A stretch of 6,154 nucleotides of DNA from Lutibacter sp. UBA4458. Its GTDB lineage: Bacteria > Bacteroidota > Bacteroidia > Flavobacteriales > Flavobacteriaceae. How positions within the stretch are numbered: the first letter of the stretch is position 1; each line of letters begins with the position of its first letter. The notes below the pieces were generated by a model. The model saw only the letters and a program-made list of their open reading frames with translations, searched no databases and was not told the origin of the DNA. The stretch spans positions 1-6,154 of the forward strand of contig DGOU01000161.1 of assembly GCA_002390165.1 (NCBI GenBank), in the 5' to 3' direction. Shown one piece after another: positions 1 to 6,154 of this stretch. The position numbers and the translations under genes are program-made.

Positions 1-324
1 GAATTAGAGTTGAAATCTATGAATTTAAATGATAGCATTTGGGTTAAATATTCCGATTTGATTTCTAAAGTTCCTGTCTTTAAAAATGTGGATAAAAAGC
101 AATTGTTAAAAAAAGATTATTTTATTCAAAAAGAAGACTCATTAAGTTTATATTTGCTGAAAATATCCAATGTTTTAGTTATTGGTAACGTAGCTCCAAA
201 AAGCTATATTAAGCCAACAATAGTGCAAATTATTTTACAACAACGAAAACTAAAACTTTTAAAAAATATTGAAGAAACCTTAGTAAACGATGCAAGAAAA
301 AAACAACAATTTGAAATATATTAA
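1..324 (+). CDS. C-terminal fragment of a SurA-operon secreted protein (peptidyl-prolyl isomerase-like, hypothetical)
   Basis: The reading frame is open from the first base and ends with TAA at 322-324, leaving 107 residues of a protein that begins outside the window. A TTG at 10 and an ATG at 19 are in frame, but the frame has no stop before them, so I read it as 5'-truncated rather than as a small gene. The visible part has mixed hydrophobic and charged residues with no membrane helix, a Lys-rich helical stretch near the end (LQQRKLKLLKNIEE), and ends in QFEIY. From memory of flavobacterial genomes, a protein of roughly 280 residues with this kind of tail (IWVxYxD near the start of the segment, KPTIxQIIL in the middle) sits directly before SurA and is often labelled peptidyl-prolyl isomerase-like. 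No parvulin domain is visible in this fragment. The next gene starts one base after the stop, so the two are co-transcribed. A role in periplasmic folding is inferred from context only. Confidence 0.75.
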   Translation, partial: ELELKSMNLNDSIWVKYSDLISKVPVFKNVDKKQLLKKDYFIQKEDSLSLYLLKISNVLVIGNVAPKSYIKPTIVQIILQQRKLKLLKNIEETLVNDARKKQQFEIY

Positions 325-325
325 A

Positions 326-1705
326 ATGAAGAAAAAGTTTATATTAATTGGCTTATTATTATGTTATTTAGGAGTTAATGCTCAAGAAAAATTAGCTAAT
401 AATTCCAAAAAAATAAAAGTAGATGGAGTAGCAGTAGTAGTTGGAAAAAACATTGTACTAGATTCCGATATTGATAAGTTTAAAAAGGAATTAAAACAAC
501 GCTCCGAAGGAAAAATTGACATTTCAGATTGCGAAATTTTAGAAGAAATTATGATGCAAAAACTATTAGCGCATCACGCAGTTGTAGATAGCATGGTGGT
601 TATGGATACAGAAGTAAATTCTGAAGTTGAAAGAACCATTGGTTACTTTACTCAACAATTAGGCTCTATGGATAAAGTTTTAGAAATGTACGGTTTTAAT
701 AATGAAGCCGATTTAAGAGGCGAATTATATAAAATTCAAAAAGAGCAAATGCTAATTCGTAAAGAAAGAGCAAGTATAACTGAGAAAATTGATGTTACTC
801 CAGAAGAAGTTAGAACGTATTACAATAATTTAAAAGATGGTAAAAATTTACCGGAATTTGGAGCTGAAATTGAATTGGCTCAAATTGTAAAAACAGTAAA
901 ACCAAGTGATGCAGAAGAAAAACGTGTTGTAAATAAACTAAATGAAATTAGAAAAGATGTTGAAAACGGTTTTAGTTTTCGTTTAAAAGCAATTATAAAT
1001 TCAGATGATCCAGCAGTTTCTGGTAATGGACCTGGATCTGGAGGGTTATATACCATAACACGACAAAGTAATTTTATTAAAGAGTTTAAGGAAGTTGCTT
1101 TTAGTTTAGATGAAGGAGAAGTTTCAGAACCATTTAAATCTGGTTTTGGCTGGCATATTTTAAAAGTGGAAAAAATTAAAGGACAAGAACGAGATGTTCG
1201 TCATATATTAATGCAACCAAAAATAAGTAATGAAGAATTGGAAACTGCAAAAAATGAATTAGCAAATATTCGTCAACAAATTTTAGATAAAAAAATAACC
1301 TTTGAAGAAGCGGTTTCAAAATACTCTGAGGATAAGGAAACCAAAAACAATAAAGGATTAATTTTAAATCCACAAACTAATGATACTCATTTTAGTTTAA
1401 CTAGAATGGATCCAACATTATATGGAAGAATTAGTAGTTTAAAACAAGGCGAAATTACAGAGCCGTTTTATGATGAAGTTAGGGGAGGAGCAAAAATGTT
1501 TAAAATTTTATTAGTTAAAAGTAAAAATGATGCACATACTGCAGATTTTAAAAACGATTATGAAAAAATTCAACAATTAACTCTTGAAAAAAAGAAAGAA
1601 GAAACTATTGATAAATGGGCAAAAGAGAAAATTGTAGATACCTACATAAAAATTAATAAAGATTTTAAAAAATGCAACTTTAAAAATAACTGGAAAAAAG
1701 ATTAA
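326..1705 (+). CDS. surA: SurA-like periplasmic chaperone / peptidyl-prolyl cis-trans isomerase
   Basis: This 459-residue protein is a secreted parvulin-type prolyl isomerase and chaperone, expected to escort outer-membrane proteins through the periplasm. An upstream ATG at 290 is in frame, but starting at 326 gives a clean signal peptide ([19 protein letters not shown], cleavage likely before QEK at residue 20) and avoids a 35-base overlap with the previous gene. Residues about 30-165 form a SurA N-terminal domain ([19 protein letters not shown], then long helices). A first parvulin domain spans about 180-283 ([48 protein letters not shown]), and a second about 288-398, opening with DVRHILMQP. 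The second is less canonical: the usual glycine-rich stretch is replaced by [13 protein letters not shown], so it may be non-catalytic. The C-terminus is a Lys-rich helix ending [12 protein letters not shown], of a kind I recall in flavobacterial homologues. The length fits SurA (about 430-460). It lies one base after the preceding stop and two before the ATPase start. Confidence 0.9.
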   Translation: MKKKFILIGLLLCYLGVNAQEKLANNSKKIKVDGVAVVVGKNIVLDSDIDKFKKELKQRSEGKIDISDCEILEEIMMQKLLAHHAVVDSMVVMDTEVNSEVERTIGYFTQQLGSMDKVLEMYGFNNEADLRGELYKIQKEQMLIRKERASITEKIDVTPEEVRTYYNNLKDGKNLPEFGAEIELAQIVKTVKPSDAEEKRVVNKLNEIRKDVENGFSFRLKAIINSDDPAVSGNGPGSGGLYTITRQSNFIKEFKEVAFSLDEGEVSEPFKSGFGWHILKVEKIKGQERDVRHILMQPKISNEELETAKNELANIRQQILDKKITFEEAVSKYSEDKETKNNKGLILNPQTNDTHFSLTRMDPTLYGRISSLKQGEITEPFYDEVRGGAKMFKILLVKSKNDAHTADFKNDYEKIQQLTLEKKKEETIDKWAKEKIVDTYIKINKDFKKCNFKNNWKKD

Positions 1706-1707
1706 AC

Positions 1708-2661
1708 ATGTCCGATGTAGAAGAATTATCAAAACTAGTAGATAAATATAATTTACTGAAGCAAGAAATTGGCAAAATTATAATTGGTCAAAATAAAGCT
1801 GTAGAATTAATTATATTATCTATTTTGAGCGGAGGTCATTCTTTATTAATTGGAGTTCCAGGGCTGGCAAAAACCTTAATGGTTCAAACCATATCAAACT
1901 GTTTGGGTTTAAATTTTAAACGTATTCAATTTACTCCAGATTTAATGCCTTCAGATATATTAGGAAGCGAGATTTTAGATGAAAATAATCAGTTTAAATT
2001 TATAAAAGGACCAATATTTAGTAATATCATTTTAGCAGATGAAATAAATAGAACTCCGCCAAAAACGCAGGCAGCATTATTGGAAGCAATGCAAGAAAAA
2101 ACCGTTACTGTATCAGGCCATCATCACATATTAGCAAAACCATTTTTTGTATTAGCAACTCAAAACCCTATTGAGCAAGAAGGAACATACCCGTTGCCTG
2201 AAGCTCAATTAGATAGATTTATGTTTTCTATAAATTTAGATTATCCATCTTTTAATGAAGAAATTGGCATTGTAAAAGCCACTACAAGTGATGCTAAAGT
2301 TGTTTTGAAACCTCAACTAACTGGAGAGGATATTGTAAGTTTTCAGCATTTAATACGGAGAATTCCAATTGCAGATAATGTTATAGAATATGCAGTTAAA
2401 CTAGTTTCAAAAACTCGTCCAAATTCTGAAAATGCTTCTGATTTGGTTAAAAATTATATTGATTGGGGAGCTGGACCTAGAGCTTCGCAAAATTTAATTT
2501 TAGGTGCAAAAGCAAATGCAGCAGTTAATGGCAAATATTCACCAGATATAGAAGATGTTCAGGCAGTTGCCTATGCTATTTTAAAGCATAGAATTGTTAA
2601 AAATTATAAGGCAGAAGCCGAAGGTATTTCTGAAAAGAAAATAATAGAGTCGTTATTTTAG
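1708..2661 (+). CDS. MoxR-family AAA+ ATPase
   Basis: This 317-residue protein is a cytoplasmic MoxR-class AAA+ ATPase. The class is thought to act as chaperones that help mature or activate partner proteins, often with von Willebrand A or DUF58 proteins. All key elements are visible: Walker A GVPGLAKT at 49-56, Walker B IILADE at 107-112 followed by [18 protein letters not shown], sensor 1 ATQNP at 150-154, the [14 protein letters not shown] signature with the arginine-finger region at 158-171, and sensor 2 GPRAS at 256-260. The length and the C-terminal helical lid (about 205-317) are normal. The ATG lies two bases after the surA stop with no clear ribosome-binding site, which fits Bacteroidota and tight co-transcription. 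No VWA or DUF58 gene follows, because the next gene is convergent and overlaps by four bases. The partner is therefore unknown from this window. Coupling to the upstream folding genes is possible but inferred only from position. Confidence 0.95.
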   Translation: MSDVEELSKLVDKYNLLKQEIGKIIIGQNKAVELIILSILSGGHSLLIGVPGLAKTLMVQTISNCLGLNFKRIQFTPDLMPSDILGSEILDENNQFKFIKGPIFSNIILADEINRTPPKTQAALLEAMQEKTVTVSGHHHILAKPFFVLATQNPIEQEGTYPLPEAQLDRFMFSINLDYPSFNEEIGIVKATTSDAKVVLKPQLTGEDIVSFQHLIRRIPIADNVIEYAVKLVSKTRPNSENASDLVKNYIDWGAGPRASQNLILGAKANAAVNGKYSPDIEDVQAVAYAILKHRIVKNYKAEAEGISEKKIIESLF

Positions 2662-3194
2662 TTTTCGAAAAAACTGAACATATTTCCTCCATATTTTTTA
2701 CTATAACTAAATTTAGTATGCTGAGATAAATCTGTATGTTTTGAATGTTCTACAATTAAAAGTCCGTCTTTATTAAGGCAATTATTTTCAAAAACTAAAT
2801 CCACAATTTTTTCAAATGAAGTAAGTTCAAAATTATAGGGCGGATCAGCAAAAATTACATCATAAGATGTAGCTGCACGTCCTAAAAATTTAAAAACATC
2901 ACTTTTTATACCATTAATATTTTCATCTAAATCATTTGCTATTTTATTTATGAATTTTACACAACCATAAAAAGAGTCAACTGAAGTTATATTATTTGTT
3001 CCTCTTGATGCAAATTCTAAACTAATATTTCCTGTTCCTGCAAATAAGTCTAAAACACTAATTTCACTAAAATAAAAAAGGTTATTAAGAATGTTAAATA
3101 GTGCTTCTTTGGCCATACCTGTAGTTGGCCTAACTGGTAAATTTTTTGGTGCTTGTATGTGTTTACCTTTATATTTTCCGGAAATAATTTTCAT
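2658..3194 (-). CDS. rsmD: 16S rRNA (guanine(966)-N(2))-methyltransferase RsmD
   Basis: This 178-residue protein matches the RsmD family in length and layout. The family uses S-adenosylmethionine to methylate N2 of G966 (E. coli numbering) in 16S rRNA of the assembling small subunit. The N-terminus [16 protein letters not shown] and the RPTT...KEALFNIL segment (22-36) are the family's RNA-binding signature. Motif [13 protein letters not shown] (47-58) binds the cofactor, SVDS (71-74) ends the next strand, and DPPY (117-120) is the catalytic motif of amino-methyltransferases. The residue after RPTT is Gly25, where I expect Asp in most homologues (RPTTD); the remaining motifs are intact, so the enzyme is probably active. 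It is the last gene of the leftward operon, starting three bases after the DUF3822 stop. Its TAA overlaps the stop of the convergent ATPase gene by four bases (2658-2661). Confidence 0.95.
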   Translation of the reverse strand: MKIISGKYKGKHIQAPKNLPVRPTTGMAKEALFNILNNLFYFSEISVLDLFAGTGNISLEFASRGTNNITSVDSFYGCVKFINKIANDLDENINGIKSDVFKFLGRAATSYDVIFADPPYNFELTSFEKIVDLVFENNCLNKDGLLIVEHSKHTDLSQHTKFSYSKKYGGNMFSFFEN

Positions 3195-3197
3195 TTT

Positions 3198-4040
3198 TTA
3201 AAATTGATTTAATAAAGTGAAAAAAGAATGTTTTGATAAATCTTTTAAAATTTCAGGAAAAAACGTTGGGTTATAAAAAGATATATTTCTAACATATTGA
3301 TAAAGAACACGATATAATTCAAATTTCTGTTCAATATCTCCTAATAAAATAGTTTGAATTTCTTCTGGATTAAGTTTTAATTGTTCCATAGTAAATAAAA
3401 TATAATAAATGAAATCTTCCTTAGTTGTAAAATTAAAACAATTATATAGAATCAATTTGTTGTTATGAACTATCATAATTTCAAACTGATTTTTAGTTAC
3501 ATTTATAAAGCAAATTTCTTTATCTGCATTTTTAAATTGTTGTATAAGTTTTTCAATTAAAATAGTAGAAGCATGTTTATAGGTGAAAGCGCCATAAACA
3601 TCCAACAAAAAATTATTAATATTTACAAACGGAACATAAACATTTATTATTTCTGTATTTTCAATAGAGTCAAAAGCTATAAAATCATCTTCTAATAACT
3701 TAACGGAATACTGTAGATAACTAGCTAGGTTTTTTTTATCAAAAAATGGTTCAGGAACCTGAGAAACTAAATTATTGAAATGTGTAACACTAACCGATTT
3801 ATATTTTAAAGAAAGAATTTTATGGTTAGCATATATTTTTTTAATTAATTCTAAGTGTTTTTTAGGAGAAATATTTTTATCGGTAAATTCATAAACTTCA
3901 AAAACACCTACTTTTTTTTGTATTTTATTGTAAACACAAAAAGAAAATCCATCCAAACTAAGTTGGATGGATAATTGGTTATCTAATAGATTTAGATAAT
4001 CTATATTATTCGTCTGTATCTTTTTTATCTCCTTTATCAT
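3198..4040 (-). CDS. DUF3822 family protein
   Basis: I recognise this as the Bacteroidota protein family DUF3822, which typically lies next to rsmD and has no established function. I chose the ATG at 4040 (280 residues). In-frame ATGs at 4061 and 4079 would lengthen the overlap with the preceding gene and add residues (MVKLVKMVTGLHF) that look like read-through of that gene's DNA. Family-like landmarks are QLSIQLSLDGFSFCVYN (22-38), VPEPFF (95-100), VYVPFVNINNFLLDVYG (134-150), KHASTILIEKL (155-165), QFEIMIVHNNKLILYNCFNFTTKEDFIYYILF (185-216), and the end portion LLGDIEQKFELYRVLYQYVRNISF (232-255). There is no signal peptide or membrane helix, so it is predicted cytoplasmic. The alternating strand/helix pattern and the HxxxxLI and IMIVHNNKLI segments resemble actin-like (ASKHA, PilM-type) proteins; that is inference. 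The start lies 35 bases inside the preceding gene, implying coupled translation. Confidence 0.85.
   Translation of the reverse strand: MIKEIKKIQTNNIDYLNLLDNQLSIQLSLDGFSFCVYNKIQKKVGVFEVYEFTDKNISPKKHLELIKKIYANHKILSLKYKSVSVTHFNNLVSQVPEPFFDKKNLASYLQYSVKLLEDDFIAFDSIENTEIINVYVPFVNINNFLLDVYGAFTYKHASTILIEKLIQQFKNADKEICFINVTKNQFEIMIVHNNKLILYNCFNFTTKEDFIYYILFTMEQLKLNPEEIQTILLGDIEQKFELYRVLYQYVRNISFYNPTFFPEILKDLSKHSFFTLLNQF
3938..3972 (-). terminator. Intrinsic-terminator-like hairpin inside the DUF3822 gene start
   Basis: Read on the - strand, a perfect 10-bp stem (ATCCATCCAA at 3972-3963 pairing with TTGGATGGAT at 3956-3947, loop of six bases) is followed at once by TTTCTTTTT (3946-3938). The geometry is that of a Rho-independent terminator, but only 4 of 10 stem pairs are G-C. 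It begins 34 bases after the stop of the preceding gene and lies in codons for the family-conserved SIQLSLDGF segment, so it may be an attenuator or mere coincidence of coding sequence. Confidence 0.35.
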
Positions 4041-4740
4041 AAAATGGAGGCCAGTTACCATCTTCACTAACTTCACCAAGCGAACCTACTTTTAAAAAGG
4101 CTCCTTTAATGTTTTCTCCACCAATGGCTTCTTTTTCTTGTTTAATTAAGTTATAATCCATTCCTTTTAAAATTAAACTTTTGTCTACTTTAATTTCAAA
4201 TACTGGAGTTTTTATAGTTCCAAATTTTTCAATTGTACCAGTTTCAATTTTAAATTGCTGATCAGTTCCTGGAATTTGTAACATATTTTTATAATCTTTT
4301 CCTACAAATAAGTCTTTAACAGGTTCGTAACCAACGGTATCTACAACCCTTTCTTCAATTTCTTTAGTAATTCCACCACCAATATGTATGGTTTTAGGAA
4401 CGTTTTTAGTTTGGGTAATTGCAAATTCAGCTGTGTCAATAAAAGAAATTAAATCTTCTCCTTTATTGGTATATGTTCCAGTTACTTTTTTATGTGCAAC
4501 TTCAGCATCACGTAATATTTTAAGTACTTTAATTACTTTAGCATATTTAGCTTTTTTCGCTTTATTAAACTTAATAGGTTTAGTTACTTCAAAATTAATT
4601 TTATAAACTAAAAATATTGCTAAGGCAATTAAAACTACAGAAATAATCCAATGTAATTTTCTTGGGATGTAATTTACAACGGCATAAGCCAACAAAGCAG
4701 TAACTGCAATAGCTGCTATTATAATAAAAAATGTTGTCAT
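4006..4740 (-). CDS. Conserved hypothetical two-helix membrane protein
   Basis: I cannot assign a function to this 244-residue protein. It begins with two hydrophobic helices, about residues 4-25 and 30-48, joined by a short NYIPRKLHW turn, followed by a very Lys-rich segment (KPIKFNKAKKAKYAKVIKVLK, about 54-74) and a soluble domain of about 170 residues. The segment KILRDAEVAHKKVTGTYT (74-91) followed by DLISFID resembles the helix-to-loop region of type II secretion/type IV pilus pseudopilins (LRxIRxAxxxYxxxxGxY). However, the protein lacks a prepilin peptidase site and has two helices instead of one. The soluble domain contains a GGGITKEIEERVVDTVGYEPVKDLF stretch and ends in a charged tail (NWPPFYDKGDKKDTDE). 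Topology is unclear because both the turn and the segment after helix 2 are positively charged. It is the first gene of the leftward operon, directly behind a predicted promoter; its stop lies inside the DUF3822 gene. Confidence 0.8.
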   Translation of the reverse strand: MTTFFIIIAAIAVTALLAYAVVNYIPRKLHWIISVVLIALAIFLVYKINFEVTKPIKFNKAKKAKYAKVIKVLKILRDAEVAHKKVTGTYTNKGEDLISFIDTAEFAITQTKNVPKTIHIGGGITKEIEERVVDTVGYEPVKDLFVGKDYKNMLQIPGTDQQFKIETGTIEKFGTIKTPVFEIKVDKSLILKGMDYNLIKQEKEAIGGENIKGAFLKVGSLGEVSEDGNWPPFYDKGDKKDTDE

Positions 4741-4762
4741 TTGAGTCTTTTTATGTTTTTAG

Positions 4763-4770
4763 CAAATCTA
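4763..4770 (-). promoter_or_regulatory. Predicted -7 element of the leftward operon promoter (TAnnTTTG)
   Basis: On the - strand this reads TAGATTTG, an exact TAnnTTTG match, 22 bases before the ATG at 4740. The - strand T run opposite 4789-4793 is the only -33-like candidate, 18 bases upstream. It would drive the membrane protein, DUF3822 and rsmD genes as one transcript. Confidence 0.6.
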
Positions 4771-4815
4771 CAAATTTTTTTTAATGAGAAAAATTTTTAA
4801 GCATAAATCAATTTG

Positions 4816-4823
4816 TATATTTG
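4816..4823 (+). promoter_or_regulatory. Predicted -7 element of the helicase promoter (TAnnTTTG)
   Basis: TATATTTG is an exact match to the Bacteroidota primary-sigma -7 element TAnnTTTG. It lies 15 bases before the ATG at 4839, implying a very short leader of roughly 10 bases. No good TTTG -33 element is present at the expected distance (about 19 bases upstream); the best candidate is the T run at 4794-4798. Confidence 0.6.
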
Positions 4824-4838
4824 AAATTTATTTTACTT

Positions 4839-6154
4839 ATGACAAAAACTGCTCCCGATTTTTTTAAAGATTTACTTACTAAATTTCCTTTTGAACCTAC
4901 AAATTCGCAAGAAATACTACTTGAAAAATTGTCTGATTTCATTTTTGATAAAAATTATCAGTCTCTATTTTTATTAAAAGGATATGCAGGTACAGGTAAA
5001 ACTACAACTATTAGTACCGTTGTAAATAACTTATGGAGAGCAGGTAAAAAGGCGGTTTTATTGGCGCCAACGGGTAGAGCTGCCAAAGTTATATCTGGAT
5101 ATTCAAACCGAGCAGCATTTACAATTCATAAAAAAATATATTATCCAAAAAAAAATAAGGGAGGTGGTGTAAATTTTGTGTTACAAGTTAACAAGCATTC
5201 CAATACTATTTTTATTGTTGATGAAGCTTCTATGATTTCTGATTCCTCAACTGGAGTGAAATTATTTGAAAATGGCTCTTTATTAGACGATTTAATCTCT
5301 TATGTGTACTCAGGAGTGCATTGTAAATTAATTTTAATTGGAGATACGGCTCAATTACCTCCTGTTAAACTTGCAATAAGCCCTGCATTAGATGCACATA
5401 ATTTAAGTATAAATTACCACAAAGATGTAACAGAGTTTGAATTAGATGAAGTTATGCGTCAACATGAAAATTCTGGAATTCTTATTAATGCTACAGATTT
5501 AAGATTACAAATTGCTAATCAAGGCAATCAATTTAAATTTCAATTAAATTTTCCTGATTTAATAAGATTAGAAGACGGATATGATATTCAGGATGCCATT
5601 AATACCGCTTACGATAATATTGGGGTAGAGGATACTGCTTTTATTGTACGCTCCAACAAACGTGCTAATCAATATAATCAACAAATTAGAAGTAAAATTA
5701 GAGGGCAAGAAAACGAGATTTCAACCGGTGATTTTATAATGGTTGTAAAAAATAATTATTTTTGGCTTAAGGAAAGTAGTGAGGCTGGTTTTATTGCGAA
5801 TGGAGATATTTGTGAAATTCTTCAAATTTTTTCGATAAAAGAATTATATGGATTTAGATTTGCAGAAGTAAAAATTAGAATGATTGACTATCCAAATCAA
5901 CGTCCGTTTGAAACTGTATTACTTTTAGATACGCTAAGTTCAGAAACGCCTTCATTATCTTATGAAGATTCCAACAGATTATATCAAGAAGTTGCTAAAG
6001 ATTTCACATCAGAAAAATCAAAATACAAACAGCTTTTGAGTATTAAGAAAAGCAAGTATTTTAACGCATTGCAAATAAAATTTTCTTACGCAGTAACTTG
6101 TCATAAATCGCAAGGTGGACAATGGAAAACGGTTTTTATTGAGCAACCATATTT
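4839..6154 (+). CDS. Superfamily 1B (RecD/Pif1-like) DNA helicase, 3' end cut by the window
   Basis: The frame opens with ATG at 4839 and runs to the window edge without a stop: 438 residues plus two bases. Helicase motifs in order are Walker A GYAGTGKTT (48-56), motif Ia LLAPTGRAAKV (74-84) with AFTIHKKIY (93-101), Walker B IVDEASM (126-132), motif III GDTAQLPPV (168-176), the ELDEVMRQ arginine motif (201-208), an FIVRSNKRANQYN motif (268-280), and motif V YAVTCHKSQGGQW (417-429). This is the layout of 5'-3' SF1B helicases such as RecD, RecD2 and Pif1. The N-terminus (FPFEPTNSQEILLEKLSDF) lacks the long helix-hairpin-helix domain of RecD2. From memory, Bacteroidota homologues annotated as AAA ATPase/RecD-like helicase are about 470 residues, so only a few dozen residues should be missing. 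A role in DNA repair or replication is likely, but the substrate is unknown. It is divergent from the operon at 4740, with its own predicted promoter at 4816-4823. Confidence 0.9.
   Translation, partial: MTKTAPDFFKDLLTKFPFEPTNSQEILLEKLSDFIFDKNYQSLFLLKGYAGTGKTTTISTVVNNLWRAGKKAVLLAPTGRAAKVISGYSNRAAFTIHKKIYYPKKNKGGGVNFVLQVNKHSNTIFIVDEASMISDSSTGVKLFENGSLLDDLISYVYSGVHCKLILIGDTAQLPPVKLAISPALDAHNLSINYHKDVTEFELDEVMRQHENSGILINATDLRLQIANQGNQFKFQLNFPDLIRLEDGYDIQDAINTAYDNIGVEDTAFIVRSNKRANQYNQQIRSKIRGQENEISTGDFIMVVKNNYFWLKESSEAGFIANGDICEILQIFSIKELYGFRFAEVKIRMIDYPNQRPFETVLLLDTLSSETPSLSYEDSNRLYQEVAKDFTSEKSKYKQLLSIKKSKYFNALQIKFSYAVTCHKSQGGQWKTVFIEQPY

Larger units (their letters stand above)
4763..4823. repeat. 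14-bp inverted repeat framing the divergent promoter region
   Basis: The left arm, 4763-4776 (AATTTGTAGATTTG read on the - strand), and the right arm, 4810-4823 (AATTTGTATATTTG on the + strand), match at 13 of 14 positions. They are separated by 33 bases, and the midpoint (4793) falls within one base of the centre of an A5T5 tract at 4789-4798. Each arm contains one of the two predicted -7 elements. Confidence 0.7.

Noticed and set aside
290..325. Longer surA form starting at ATG 290
   Set aside because: It would place MQEKNNNLKYIK before the signal peptide and overlap the preceding gene by 35 bases; the ATG at 326 gives a standard signal sequence and a one-base gap.
1176..1373. Open frame of 65 codons on the - strand inside surA
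   Set aside because: It lies wholly within a well-supported gene on the other strand, with hydrophobic composition expected from antisense of a Lys/Glu-rich AT-rich gene and no recognisable family.
2660..2675. AGTTTT-CGAA-AAAACT hairpin at the convergent gene junction as a bidirectional terminator
   Set aside because: The stem is only 6 bp, almost all A-T, and neither strand has a convincing T tract after it.
4388..4606. Open frame of 72 codons on the + strand antisense to the membrane-protein gene
   Set aside because: It is antisense to a coherent gene with a clear start, membrane helices and operon position; the apparent hydrophobicity comes from antisense Lys codons.
5147..5155. Run of nine A bases in the helicase gene as a possible phase-variation or slippage site
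   Set aside because: Such runs are common in this AT-rich DNA, the frame is intact and encodes an ordinary PKKNK segment, and nothing suggests a switched product.
1..6154. CRISPR arrays, tRNA/rRNA genes, insertion sequences, toxin-antitoxin or defence genes
   Set aside because: I looked for direct repeats, tRNA-like cloverleafs, transposase motifs and short paired genes and saw none; almost every base is in a conserved-type gene.

Overview
The window is a compact, AT-rich piece of a Bacteroidota chromosome, most likely from the family Flavobacteriaceae. The evidence is the gene content and order (SurA-like peptidyl-prolyl isomerase, MoxR-type ATPase, rsmD, DUF3822 protein, RecD/Pif1-like helicase), strongly A/T-biased codon use, the lack of clear Shine-Dalgarno sequences before most starts, and TAnnTTTG promoter elements typical of the Bacteroidota primary sigma factor. 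The genus cannot be fixed from this alone.

Left block, + strand (1-2661): the C-terminal end of a secreted protein of the type that precedes SurA in flavobacteria, then a SurA-like periplasmic chaperone/prolyl isomerase, then a MoxR-family AAA+ ATPase. The genes are 1-2 bases apart and form one operon whose promoter lies upstream of the window. The first two probably serve folding and delivery of outer-membrane proteins; the ATPase is probably a cytoplasmic chaperone.

Middle block, - strand (4740 down to 2658): a two-helix membrane protein of unknown function, a DUF3822 protein that starts inside its 3' end, and rsmD, the 16S rRNA guanine-N2 methyltransferase. They overlap or nearly touch and form a second operon. 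Its last gene meets the ATPase gene tail to tail with a 4-base stop-codon overlap.

Right block, + strand (4839 to the window edge): a superfamily 1B helicase related to RecD/Pif1, cut by the end of the window a few dozen residues before its expected C-terminus. It is divergent from the middle operon.

The only true intergenic region is 4741-4838. It holds two facing TAnnTTTG elements that form a nearly perfect 14-bp inverted repeat around an A5T5 centre, which looks like a symmetric divergent promoter. A second notable structure is a 10-bp hairpin followed by a T-rich tract inside the start of the DUF3822 gene, just after the stop of the gene before it. I see no mobile elements, tRNA or rRNA genes, CRISPR arrays, defence genes or degraded genes. 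The window is mostly conserved housekeeping DNA; the least understood part is the membrane protein/DUF3822 pair.
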